DNA of 11,990 bases, taken from contig JAOUGB010000027.1 in NCBI GenBank assembly GCA_029857875.1, forward strand, positions 1-11,990, given 5' to 3'. The notes below the pieces were generated by a model, which worked only from the letters and a program-made list of their open reading frames with translations, searched no databases and was not told the origin of the DNA. Within the stretch, counting starts at the first letter, position 1. Every line of letters starts with the position of its first letter. Below are positions 1 through 7,877 of the stretch, piece by piece. The translations under genes were made by a program, and so were the position numbers. The stretch is from Desulfobacteraceae bacterium (GTDB lineage Bacteria > Desulfobacterota > Desulfobacteria > Desulfobacterales > UBA11574).

Positions 1-713
<713 letters not shown>

Positions 714-827
714 TTCTCAAAAACCGGATAGCCATGGCAGATAAACGCTTTTTTTCTTTTTGCCGTAAAAAGGTTATCGTTTGGGTGTATTCGTTTGTCT
801 TTAACCTTAAATTTTTGCGCTAAGACC

Positions 828-1991
828 ATGGATTTTTTATATCTTTCGCCGGAATTTCCACCGAATTATGCCAATTTTGTCCTGAAACTGGACGAAATGA
901 ACGTCAACGCTTGGGGAATCGGTGAAGCTGATTTTTATTTCATGCCCGAAAAATTGCGCTCGGCCTTGAAATGGTATGTCAGGGCAAATCTAAGTTCCAT
1001 AGCGGAAGTCGAAAATGCACTCGAAAACCTTTTAAGCGTCAAAGCCTCCTTGGGCACTTCACCGAATTTTGACCTGGTTGAGTCCCATAACGAACAGTGG
1101 CTTCAGTTGGAAGGCTTTATCAATCATAAGTTGGGCATTGACGGTATTCAGCCGAAAGACCTGAGCCGGCTCAAAAAAAAGTCGGTCATGAAAAAGCTCT
1201 TCCAAGAAAGCGGCCTGCCGGTTGCCAAGGGTGAACGGATTACGGATTTCAATCACGGGCTCCGACTGGCAGACGATCTGGGGTATCCCCTGATCCTAAA
1301 GCCGGATGAGGGGGTCGGTGCAGGTGGAATCCACAAGGTCATCGATGAAGCACAGCTCAAACACCTTTTGTCGGAAATCAACGGCGACTATGTGATGGAA
1401 GAATTTGTTGACGCTAAGATTGTAACTTATGACGGTCTGGTCGATGGCAACGGGCGCATCCTCTTTGAAAACTCGCTCATTTATGGAGAGGGCGTTCTGG
1501 AATACGCCCTGGGTAAAGACACCTTTTTCTATGTCAGCCGCTACATCCCCGACAAACTGTCGCAGATCGGCAGGCAGCTCACGAAGCTATTTGACATTCG
1601 CCGAAAGTTCTTCCATTTTGAGTTTTTTATTGTTGGTGACGATTATATGCCCATCGAAATCAACTGCCGGCCACCGGGAGGCGCGATCCTGGATATGATG
1701 AACTACAGCGTGGATGATGATTTATATGCCGTTTATGCCCGCATGATTGCACAGCACGAGGCGTCCGTTGCTGCTGAAAAGAAATATTATTGCTGCTACT
1801 TGGGCCGGCGGGATAAGGATTATGTGCATCGTCATTCCGACATTCTGGCCGCATTCGGTCATTGTCTGGTCGAATATGCCGAAAATCCTTTCATCTTCCA
1901 AAAAGCCATGGGGAAATACCGGTATATCTTAAGATCGGCATCCGAATCGGAAATACTCCGCATGGCGGATTTTGTTCTGCAAAAGCCCTGA
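828..1991 (+). CDS. ATP-grasp ligase, first of a tandem paralogous pair
   Basis: The product is a predicted cytoplasmic ATP-dependent carboxylate ligase of 387 aa; the substrates are unknown. ATP-grasp enzymes activate a carboxylate as an acyl phosphate and couple it to an amine or thiol. Visible elements, numbered from the chosen start: an N-terminal 'LYLSPEFPP' pre-ATP-grasp segment; the nucleotide-binding 'LKPDEGVGAGG' at about 157-167; 'MEEF' at about 190-193, followed by a 'DGLVDGNG' turn; 'FHFEFF' at about 262-267; and the Mg-binding 'EINCRPPGG' at about 277-285. A C-terminal segment with 'YYCCYLGRR' follows. A TTG start at 795 would add 11 residues, but ATG 828 aligns exactly with the start of the downstream paralogue and gives the same length. 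The Shine-Dalgarno is weak. The next gene begins 38 bases after the stop. Fold assignment is firm; the reaction is not. Confidence 0.9.
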   Translation: MDFLYLSPEFPPNYANFVLKLDEMNVNAWGIGEADFYFMPEKLRSALKWYVRANLSSIAEVENALENLLSVKASLGTSPNFDLVESHNEQWLQLEGFINHKLGIDGIQPKDLSRLKKKSVMKKLFQESGLPVAKGERITDFNHGLRLADDLGYPLILKPDEGVGAGGIHKVIDEAQLKHLLSEINGDYVMEEFVDAKIVTYDGLVDGNGRILFENSLIYGEGVLEYALGKDTFFYVSRYIPDKLSQIGRQLTKLFDIRRKFFHFEFFIVGDDYMPIEINCRPPGGAILDMMNYSVDDDLYAVYARMIAQHEASVAAEKKYYCCYLGRRDKDYVHRHSDILAAFGHCLVEYAENPFIFQKAMGKYRYILRSASESEILRMADFVLQKP

Positions 1992-2029
1992 ATAAAAATG
2001 CATTTATATTGTCAACCAAGGTAAAAACC

Positions 2030-3193
2030 ATGAATATCGTGTATCTCTCACCTCACTTCCCACCCCATTACCACCGTTTTTGCCGGCATCTGAAACAGGC
2101 CGGGGCTAACGTGCTGGGAATCGGAGATCCGCAGTACGACCATTTGGCCATTGAGGTGCGTGATTCTCTTACAGAGTACTTTCGAATAGATGATATGCAC
2201 GACTACGATGCGTTGCTGCGGGCCTGCGGATTTTTCACCCACAAGTACGGTAAGATCGATCGGTTTGAGTCGCTAAACGAGTACTGGTTGAGCACCGAAG
2301 CCCGGATACGGGACGATTTCAATATTTTTGGTGTTCGAGGCCGCGACATTGACGACATCCGCCGCAAATCCCGGATGAAGGACAAATTCCGGAAGGCCGG
2401 CGTGCCGGTGCCCCGGGGACGTGTGGTGCAGACCATGGAGGACGCCCGAGAGTTGATCCGCGAGACGGGCTATCCGGTAGTGGCCAAACCCGATGCAGGT
2501 GTGGGTGCCCTGGATACCTATCGCCTGGACAGTGATGAAGATCTGGTAAATTTTTTCGCCGGCAAGCCGGCAGTGGAATACATGATGGAAGAATTCATTT
2601 CCGGCGCCATTTATTCTTTTGACGGACTGGCCGACCGCAACGGCAACCTGGTGTTTCACACCGCGCACACGTTCAGTCAAGGAATCATGGAAACAGTCAA
2701 CGAGGCACGCCACATCTATTACTACTCTTTGCGGGAGATTCCCCCAGCCTTGGAAGCGCTCGGGCGTCGGTGCATAATGGCATTCGAGGTGAAAGAGCGT
2801 TTTTTTCATATCGAATTTTTTCAAACCGCCCCCGACACCTATACAGGGCTGGAAGTGAACATGCGTCCGCCGGGCGGCTTTACCACCGACATGTTCAATT
2901 ATGCCTGTGACATAGATATTTATCGGGTATGGGCCGAACTGTTGGTGCACCGGCGCACGGAACTTCCCTATACGCGCAAGTACCACTGCTGCTACACGAG
3001 CCGCAAAAACAACCAGCGTTATCGTCACGGACATGAAGACATCATGATACGTTACGGTGACTTTATGGTCCAGGTGGCAAGCGTTCCCGGCGTGTTCAGC
3101 AGTGCCCTGGGCGATATCGGCTATATTTTCAGATCAGCAAAATTAGACGATATTTTTGAGATCATTAATTTCATTCATGCACCTGAAACTTAA
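2030..3193 (+). CDS. ATP-grasp ligase, second of the tandem pair
   Basis: This is a 387-aa paralogue of the preceding gene, with the same motif order: 'VYLSPHFPP' at the N-terminus, 'AKPDAGVGA' at about 152-160, 'MEEF' at 186-189 followed by 'DGLADRNG', 'FHIEFF' at about 259-264, and metal-binding 'EVNMRPPGG' at about 275-283. All expected ATP and Mg ligands are present in both copies, so neither looks catalytically dead. The frame stays open upstream to 1862, inside the previous gene, but ATG 2030 matches the paralogue start and follows an 'AAGG' element. The 'HCCYTSRK' segment corresponds to 'YCCYLGRR' of the first copy. By eye this copy is richer in GC than the first. The hydrolase gene starts 3 bases after its stop, so translational coupling is likely. 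The pair probably arose by an old duplication and now acts on different substrates or in successive steps (inference). Confidence 0.9.
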   Translation: MNIVYLSPHFPPHYHRFCRHLKQAGANVLGIGDPQYDHLAIEVRDSLTEYFRIDDMHDYDALLRACGFFTHKYGKIDRFESLNEYWLSTEARIRDDFNIFGVRGRDIDDIRRKSRMKDKFRKAGVPVPRGRVVQTMEDARELIRETGYPVVAKPDAGVGALDTYRLDSDEDLVNFFAGKPAVEYMMEEFISGAIYSFDGLADRNGNLVFHTAHTFSQGIMETVNEARHIYYYSLREIPPALEALGRRCIMAFEVKERFFHIEFFQTAPDTYTGLEVNMRPPGGFTTDMFNYACDIDIYRVWAELLVHRRTELPYTRKYHCCYTSRKNNQRYRHGHEDIMIRYGDFMVQVASVPGVFSSALGDIGYIFRSAKLDDIFEIINFIHAPET

Positions 3194-3196
3194 AAT

Positions 3197-3946
3197 ATGC
3201 ACATTGAAGAACACCACTGGTTCAGCCCGAATCTGAATCGGGATATGGCCCTGAAGATTTACGGACACTTTGGAAAACCGTTTATAATTTTTCCCTGCTC
3301 CCGCGGCCGGTATTTTGATTACGAAGGCATGGGGATGATCAACGCTATTGCCGGGTTCATCAATGAAGGCAAAATCAAGATGTTTTGCATAGACAGCATA
3401 GACGCAGAGTCCTGGTACAATTTCGCCGTTCCGCCGGCGGATCGAAATGCTCGGCACGAAGCCTATGACCGTTATGTGGTCGAAGAGGTGATCCCGTTTA
3501 TCCGCGATCACTGCCACTCACCGGATGAACGGGTGATGGCCAACGGTTGCAGCATGGGCGCCTATCACTCCGTGAATTTTTTCCTCAAGCATCCGGATGT
3601 TTTCGAAGGCACCATTGCCTTAAGCGGCCTTTATCGTCTGGATCGGACCGAGTTCGGACTCTCGGCCACCGACATACCTGCCGTCTACTTCAATTCCCCC
3701 GTGAACTATCTTTCGGGAATCAACGATCACTGGTTTCTGGATCGCTACCGGCATAGTAGAATCATTATCTGCGTGGGTCAAGGCGCCTGGGAAGAGGAAG
3801 CCGTTGCCGACACACGATCCCTGGATGCCCTTTTTAGAGAAAAATCGATTCCGGCCTGGGTCGATTTCTGGGGCTACAACGTGAATCACGACTGGCCCTG
3901 GTGGTACAAACAGATGAATTATTTTTTACAGCGCCTTTATGGATAA
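3197..3946 (+). CDS. Putative alpha/beta-hydrolase esterase (COG4947-like)
   Basis: The product is a 249-aa predicted serine hydrolase. The nucleophile elbow 'GCSMG' is at 117-121 (Ser119), with the usual following 'GAYHSVNFFLKHPDVF' helix and 'TIALSGLYRL' strand. The likely catalytic His is in 'NHDWPWW' (His231). The acid is probably one of the acidic residues after 'VGQGAWEEE' (about 199-205). No signal peptide is visible, so it is probably cytoplasmic. The ATG lies 3 bases after the stop of the second ATP-grasp gene, with no room for a separate promoter, so it is translated from the same message. In this context it may cleave or release an ester, thioester or amide made by the ligases, or edit a wrong product (inference). 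Hydrolase fold is confident; substrate is unknown. Confidence 0.88.
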   Translation: MHIEEHHWFSPNLNRDMALKIYGHFGKPFIIFPCSRGRYFDYEGMGMINAIAGFINEGKIKMFCIDSIDAESWYNFAVPPADRNARHEAYDRYVVEEVIPFIRDHCHSPDERVMANGCSMGAYHSVNFFLKHPDVFEGTIALSGLYRLDRTEFGLSATDIPAVYFNSPVNYLSGINDHWFLDRYRHSRIIICVGQGAWEEEAVADTRSLDALFREKSIPAWVDFWGYNVNHDWPWWYKQMNYFLQRLYG

Positions 3947-3998
3947 AACCGGGCTGTGAAGTGGGACCCCGATATCCAATAAACCCATCATTTTTACC

Positions 3999-4023
3999 CT
4001 GTGAAACATTTTCATTTCACCAG
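3999..4023. promoter_or_regulatory. Inverted repeat between convergent genes
   Basis: GTGAAA (4001-4006) and TTTCAC (4015-4020) form a 6-bp stem with an 8-base loop. With one bulge it can extend to CTG/CAG on the outside. It sits in the 129-base gap between the esterase (+) and the HTH gene (-). A second 4-bp hairpin (GGGG/CCCC) lies near 4048-4060. Neither is followed by a T run on either strand, so a bidirectional terminator is possible but not supported in the usual way. Confidence 0.25.
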
Positions 4024-4075
4024 AGCCATTACTCCATCATTCCAATTGGGGCGAATCCCCTAAGTTTGATTAGTG

Positions 4076-4276
4076 TCAAAATATTAACACAAAGTCATTA
4101 TTGAATCTATATCGCCCAATAATATTATGTTGTGTTTCCATTTTGAAAGGTATGCCTTGTTTTATGCGTGTATTTGTTTTTTGGGATATGTTAGTCTTTT
4201 TGGCAAGTTCACCCTTGTTTATCATAAGAGATTCTCTAATTTCTCTTAAGGAAATTGTATTCATTTTCTGAACCAT
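4076..4276 (-). CDS. Short XRE-type helix-turn-helix protein, perhaps decayed at its C-terminus
   Basis: The product is a 66-aa DNA-binding-like protein. The segment 'LREIRESLMINKGELAKKTN' followed by 'ISQKTNTRIKQG' has the spacing of an XRE/Cro-type helix-turn-helix, with 'ELAKKTNIS' as the turn region. I associate such short single-domain regulators, often with a C-terminal 'METKRKIILALG'-like tail, with Desulfobacterota. Here the 'KMETQHNII' part fits, but what follows ('GRYRFNND...') departs from that pattern and several usual HTH positions are altered. Either this is a diverged relative or there is a late frameshift. The start could be ATG 4276 or 4264; neither has a clear Shine-Dalgarno. 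It begins 14 bases after the PilZ gene stops, so the two probably share a message. Confidence 0.5.
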   Translation of the reverse strand: MVQKMNTISLREIRESLMINKGELAKKTNISQKTNTRIKQGIPFKMETQHNIIGRYRFNNDFVLIF

Positions 4277-4290
4277 AGGACCCGTTTGCT

Positions 4291-4659
4291 TTAATCTTTT
4301 TGCTCATTCTGATTGTCGATGATAGATAACTCGACAATAGAATGCCCTGTATAACGATCATGGGAATTTTTTGAAGCGATTTGGGTTTTCAAAAGTTTGC
4401 CACCTAATGATTCAGGCTGATTGTATTCCATGTCCAATATATCGCCAACTTTCAATTCTTTGAACACGGAGGAATCTTGTTTTACAAGAATACAGGGTCC
4501 ATTTGAGGAAATATTTCGCAATTTGAATAGGTAGGTTGGCCCCTTATCATTTAAAAAGAACTGCACACTGTAAAACTCATCCAAAATGGTTCTTTCTTCA
4601 GATCTACACTCGGCCAAGTTATTTACGCTTTCATTTCCTATCATAACTAACTCAAACAT
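4291..4659 (-). CDS. PilZ-domain protein (predicted c-di-GMP receptor)
   Basis: The product is a 122-aa single-domain protein. It carries both c-di-GMP-binding signatures of PilZ domains: RxxxR at Arg19-Arg23 ('RSEER') and [D/N]xSxxG at Asn49-Gly54 ('NISSNG'), separated by the expected first beta strands. 'LKVGDILDMEY' and the final 'GHSIVELSI' strand complete the barrel. PilZ proteins bind cyclic di-GMP and change partner activity, commonly in motility, exopolysaccharide or secretion control; the target is not visible here. ATG 4659 is preceded by GAGGA at a 10-base spacing. No signal peptide or membrane segment is seen. It is the first gene of a probable two-gene minus-strand unit with the HTH gene, and is divergent from the CMD/sigma operon across a 228-base gap. 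Confidence 0.85.
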   Translation of the reverse strand: MFELVMIGNESVNNLAECRSEERTILDEFYSVQFFLNDKGPTYLFKLRNISSNGPCILVKQDSSVFKELKVGDILDMEYNQPESLGGKLLKTQIASKNSHDRYTGHSIVELSIIDNQNEQKD

Positions 4660-4731
4660 TTTTACGCTATCCTCATGAAAGTGTTAATTTGATCTTTAAC
4701 ATTAAATTTGAAAAACCTCTGTTTTTTTCGC

Positions 4732-4749
4732 ATGCAAAAACCATGCAAA
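4732..4749. promoter_or_regulatory. Direct heptamer repeat in the divergent intergenic region
   Basis: ATGCAAA occurs at 4732-4738 and again at 4743-4749, one helical turn (11 bases) apart, in the 228-base gap between the divergent PilZ and CMD genes. A TATAAT hexamer follows at 4754-4759 (+), but no good -35 lies at a normal distance from it. The spacing suits a dimeric activator or repressor site. This is suggestive only; the rest of the gap is AT-rich and shows nothing else clear. Confidence 0.25.
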
Positions 4750-4887
4750 CATATATAATATTGAAGAAAAACTGCCCGAAAATCTTTTTTTCACTCAACG
4801 ATGAAAAAGCGTAACTTTTTGGACCTGTTTTTCGTCTTACAGAAAAAAATCGGGGGTATTGAAACCAAATGAAAAGGAGGCTATAAG

Positions 4888-5145
4888 ATGGATCAGAAAA
4901 CCGAAATCATGGTTGCGTTGGGGGTCGCTATCGGCGTCAATTGCATTCCTTGCTTCGATCACTTGTATTCCAAGAGCCAAGAGGTTAAACTGGAGCAAGC
5001 TGAAGTCAGAGCTATTGTTGAAATCGCTACCAAGGTCAAGAACGGTGCATCGATTTTCATGAAAAATACCATCGCCGAAGCCCTCGGTGACACACCGGCC
5101 GTAGAGCAACCTTGCTGCAGTCAATCAACCTCATCATGTTGCTGA
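4888..5145 (+). CDS. Small carboxymuconolactone-decarboxylase / AhpD-like protein with Cys-rich tail
   Basis: The product is an 85-aa protein. 'NCIPCFDHLY' (Cys19, Cys22, His25) matches the redox CxxC-plus-His motif of the CMD/AhpD family, followed by a helix ('VEIATKVKNGAS') typical of the small desulfobacterial versions. It is shorter than ordinary AhpD or CMD enzymes, essentially one core repeat, so it probably works as an oligomer. The C-terminus has two adjacent Cys pairs (Cys76-77 and Cys84-85), which could bind metal or form disulfides. A strong Shine-Dalgarno (AAGGAGG, 4874-4880) lies 7 bases before the ATG. The ECF sigma gene starts 1 base after its stop, a coupling that suggests a shared redox or stress response (inference). 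Peroxidase activity is not shown by the sequence. Confidence 0.8.
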   Translation: MDQKTEIMVALGVAIGVNCIPCFDHLYSKSQEVKLEQAEVRAIVEIATKVKNGASIFMKNTIAEALGDTPAVEQPCCSQSTSSCC

Positions 5146-5146
5146 T

Positions 5147-5788
5147 ATGAAACAACCGTCTCATAGTTTTTATTCGATTTTCAACCAATACCATGACCGT
5201 CTGAAAAAGTTCGTGGCAATTACGATCAGGAATGAATGGGTTGCGGATGATATCGTTCAGGAGGCTTTTTTCCGTGCTCATTCCAAGATCGCCACCCTCA
5301 AGGATAACGACAAGATCGGCTCATGGCTTTTCAGTATCGCTTACCGGCTGTGCATGGATCATTTTCGCAAGGAAAGGCGGAATTCTCCGGAGGAAATAGC
5401 AGACTTTGGAGGAATGAATACTTCCAGGTATTCTACCACGGAAAGAAAACTGGAGCAGCATCAAATGAGTGTCTGTATACAAAATCAGGTGCTGCTTCTT
5501 CCGGAAAATTACCGAACGGTTATTTGGCTTTTTGATGTTTTAGGCTTCACACTGAAAGAAACCGCCGATATTCTTGAGTTAAGTCTTGAAAACGTCAAAA
5601 TTCGTTTACACCGTGCCCGCAAGAAACTCAAATTCATTTTAAGTCAGAATTGTTCCTTGGAAAAGGATGAGCGAAACGTGCTGGTGTGCGAGCCGCGGAA
5701 CGGTGTAAATTGGCGAAAAGATAGGGCTGATAGCGAACACGGTTTGATGGATTTTGCAAAAAAACACATCGAACGGAAAAACAAATAA
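5147..5788 (+). CDS. ECF-type sigma-70 factor with unusual C-terminal tail
   Basis: The product is a 213-aa sigma factor that would direct RNA polymerase to a specific promoter set. Sigma region 2 spans about 15-77 ('RNEWVADDIVQEAFFRAHSKI', then 'GSWLFSIAYRLCMDHFRKERR'). Region 4 spans about 118-163 ('LPENYRTVIWL', 'FTLKETADILELS', 'VKIRLHRARKKLK'). A Cys pair follows (Cys169 and Cys181, in 'NCSLEKDERNVLVCEP'), which I recall as a conserved ending in related desulfobacterial ECF factors and which could bind metal. About 30 further residues ('NGVNW...HIERKNK') go beyond that ending and are encoded by repeat X, whose second copy lies at 7878. No anti-sigma gene is adjacent; the upstream CMD protein, one base away, may be the regulatory partner or a target. 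The sigma assignment is secure; the native status of the tail is doubtful. Confidence 0.92.
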   Translation: MKQPSHSFYSIFNQYHDRLKKFVAITIRNEWVADDIVQEAFFRAHSKIATLKDNDKIGSWLFSIAYRLCMDHFRKERRNSPEEIADFGGMNTSRYSTTERKLEQHQMSVCIQNQVLLLPENYRTVIWLFDVLGFTLKETADILELSLENVKIRLHRARKKLKFILSQNCSLEKDERNVLVCEPRNGVNWRKDRADSEHGLMDFAKKHIERKNK

Positions 5789-5901
5789 TTATCTTCAAGA
5801 AACCAATTAAATACTATTCAACATGACCACCAAATTCTTTTTTGCGCGAACAAGTTAACAAGGCTCCTTATTAGACTAAGGTTTGTGAAAATTGGGTCTT
5901 A
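5690..5901 (+). repeat. Repeat X, copy A (3' end of the sigma gene plus flank)
   Basis: This aligns without net gaps to 7878-8089 at a constant offset of 2188. By eye, the 99 bases up to the sigma stop codon differ at 8 positions (about 92% identity), while the 113 bases after it are about 67-69% identical. The coding frame, including the stop, is preserved in both copies. The identity step falls at the stop codon. It may be the vestige of a tandem duplication or of an insertion that regenerated the 3' end of the sigma gene. Confidence 0.85.
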
Positions 5902-6192
5902 TTTGTGTTGTGCATCACGATAATAATTCGGATGCGAAACTTGAGTTATAATTTAATGTTCGCCCCGAAAAGCTCCAGATGTTAGATTTACCTATTATTT
6001 ATTCAAGCTTGTCAACTACGCACCCTATCTCTTGCGTCAATATGTGGCTCCCGTTACATTAAGTTTTAAATAAATATTGATTTTATTGTTAGCCACACTT
6101 AAAACATTTGTTGATAAATATTTCATGGGATAAAAAAATCCCTTCGGGTAAAGTTGATGTTTATAATTCTAAAATAGAATAAGGAAAAGAGC
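5902..6192. other. Intergenic region before the DUF1846 gene
   Basis: I see no gene here. A small hairpin (GGGAT 6127-6131, six A, ATCCC 6138-6142) lies upstream of a TATAAT at 6162-6167 that could be the -10 of the DUF1846 gene, giving a leader of about 20 bases, but no matching -35 is evident. A 7-bp inverted repeat (6043-6049 and 6091-6097) encloses an AT-rich 41-base loop and may be chance. Confidence 0.3.
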
Positions 6193-7710
6193 ATGGCAGC
6201 GAATACGGCGTTTGACAATGAGAAATATATCCAGGAGCAAATATCTGAAATCCTCGAACGTGCTAAAAAATTTGACAATAAGCTCTACCTTGAATTCGGC
6301 GGCAAGCTTTTATTTGACTATCATGCATCCCGAGTGTTGCCGGGCTATGATCCCAATATAAAAATGAGGCTTCTTCAGGCGTTAAAAGACAAGGCCAACA
6401 TTCTGCTTTGCATTTATGCCGGCGATATCGAAAGGAAAAAAATACGGGCTGATTTCGGTATTACCTACGATTCCGACGCCCTCAAACTCATCGACGATCT
6501 CCGGGGTTGGGGAATCGACGTTTTAGGAGTTGTAATTACCCGTTTTGAAAACCAGCCGTCAGCCCTGCAGTTTAAAAATAAACTGGAAAGAAGAAACATT
6601 CGGGTTTACACTCATCAGTACACCAAGGGGTATCCTACGGATATCGATCTGATCGTCAGCGATGAGGGATACGGCGTCAATGAATATATCGAAACAGATA
6701 AACCCCTGGTCATCGTGACCGGTCCCGGACCTGGCAGTGGAAAACTGGCCACCTCCCTTTCCCAGGTATACCATGATTATAAACGGGGCATTTTTGCGGG
6801 CTACGCCAAGTTCGAAACCTTCCCGATCTGGAATCTGCCTCTCAAGCATCCGGTGAATGTGGCCTATGAAGCCGCCACCGCTGATATCAGGGATTTTAAT
6901 CTGATAGATCCTTTTCATCTGGAGGCTTATAATCAGAAGACAGTCAACTACAATCGTGACGTGGAGGTGTTTCCTGTTCTGAAACGAATATTGAAAAAAA
7001 TAATGGGCGGCGAGCCGTTTTACAAATCCCCCACGGATATGGGGGTCAATCGCGCCGGCTTTGCCATCACGAACGATGAAGCGACACAGGAAGCTGCCAA
7101 ACAGGAAATTATTCGGCGGTATTTCCGCTATCGGTGCGAATATGTCATGGGTTTGACGGACAAGGAAACGGTTCAACGGGTAGAGCTTTTGATTAAAGAC
7201 TTCAACCTGGAGTTGGAATACCGGCGAGTGGTCGAACCGGCGCGAACCGCTGCCATAAAAGGCCTGGAGAGCGGCAAGGGCAACGAAGGTATTTTTTGCG
7301 GTGCGGCCATCGAGCTCGGAAACGACACCATCGTGACCGGAAACAACTCACCGAAATTTCACGCGGCTTCAAGCCTTATTTTACACGCCATTAAGAATTT
7401 AGCCGAAATTCCGGACAAGATTAAATTGCTCCCGCCCAACATCGTCGATTCGGTTCGAAATCTCAAAACCAAGGTGCTCAATGAAAAGACCCTCAGCCTC
7501 GACCTGGTGGAAACCCTCATCGCCCTCAGCATCAGCGCGACCGTCAATCCTGCCGCCCAGTTAGCCATGGAAAAATTGGAGGAACTCCATGGGTGTGAAG
7601 TCCATATGACCCATATCCCTACACCGGGGGATGAGGCCGGATTGAGACGACTTGGCGTGAACCTCACGAGTGACCCCAACTTTTCTACTAAAGATCTTTT
7701 TATCTCGTAA
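6193..7710 (+). CDS. DUF1846 / UPF0371 family protein
   Basis: The product is a 505-aa cytoplasmic protein of a conserved family (PF08903) with solved structures but no assigned reaction, as far as I know. Recognisable blocks are 'KLYLEFGGKLLFDYHASRVLPG' (about 30-51), 'LLCIYAGDIERKKIRADFGITYD' (about 71-93), 'GWGIDVLGVVITRFENQPSA' (about 105-124), the P-loop-like 'TGPGPGSGK' (176-184), and 'FYKSPTDMGVNRAG' in the middle. The glycine-rich loop does not fit strict Walker A, since the position expected to be Gly is Pro. Length is normal for the family and the gene is intact. 'AAGGA' lies about 8 bases before the ATG. It stands alone, flanked on both sides by copies of repeat X, so it may have arrived as a cassette (inference). 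Confidence 0.93.
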   Translation: MAANTAFDNEKYIQEQISEILERAKKFDNKLYLEFGGKLLFDYHASRVLPGYDPNIKMRLLQALKDKANILLCIYAGDIERKKIRADFGITYDSDALKLIDDLRGWGIDVLGVVITRFENQPSALQFKNKLERRNIRVYTHQYTKGYPTDIDLIVSDEGYGVNEYIETDKPLVIVTGPGPGSGKLATSLSQVYHDYKRGIFAGYAKFETFPIWNLPLKHPVNVAYEAATADIRDFNLIDPFHLEAYNQKTVNYNRDVEVFPVLKRILKKIMGGEPFYKSPTDMGVNRAGFAITNDEATQEAAKQEIIRRYFRYRCEYVMGLTDKETVQRVELLIKDFNLELEYRRVVEPARTAAIKGLESGKGNEGIFCGAAIELGNDTIVTGNNSPKFHAASSLILHAIKNLAEIPDKIKLLPPNIVDSVRNLKTKVLNEKTLSLDLVETLIALSISATVNPAAQLAMEKLEELHGCEVHMTHIPTPGDEAGLRRLGVNLTSDPNFSTKDLFIS

Positions 7711-7746
7711 CCCTCGTATTTCAGGCTGCTGAAGCTTTCATTATCG

Positions 7747-7877
7747 TCAGACCGCTTCGATCGTTGAAGGGGGTTTCGGTGCTATGTTGTACGTGACACT
7801 GACGATGCCTGGCACATCTCGGATAATCTCGCTGGCGAGTTCCTCGAGGATTTTGAAAGAAAGCGGTTCGGTGTTTC
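7747..7877 (-). pseudogene. Remnant of the C-terminus of a GMP synthase-like protein
   Basis: The minus strand reads 'LSFKILEELASEIIRDVPG', then 'IVSVTYNIAPKPPSTIEAV', then stop. This matches the end of GMP synthase (GuaA), whose C-terminal dimerisation domain finishes with a pattern like 'RII.EV.G..RVVYDI..KPPATIEWE'. Only about 43 codons remain. Upstream the frame runs straight into repeat X at 7878, so the catalytic ATP-pyrophosphatase and amidotransferase parts are gone. The frame stays open to 7947, but that portion is antisense to the repeat and looks accidental. The fragment ends 36 bases from the convergent DUF1846 stop. It is best explained as a gene cut off by rearrangement. The family call rests on one short but distinctive motif. 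Confidence 0.6.

Noticed and set aside
1862..2029. Upstream extension of the second ATP-grasp gene to an ATG at 1862
   Set aside because: It overlaps 130 bases of the first ligase gene, and the extra residues have no counterpart in the paralogue; ATG 2030 aligns exactly.
2273..3034. Long 253-codon frame on the minus strand
   Set aside because: It is antisense to the second ATP-grasp gene, whose motifs are unambiguous; the minus frame has no recognisable domain.
6043..6097. 7-bp inverted repeat around a 41-base AT-rich loop
   Set aside because: The loop is long, the stem is short and no T run follows; it is likely chance.
6559..7176. 205-codon frame on the minus strand
   Set aside because: It is antisense to the DUF1846 gene and shows no family features.
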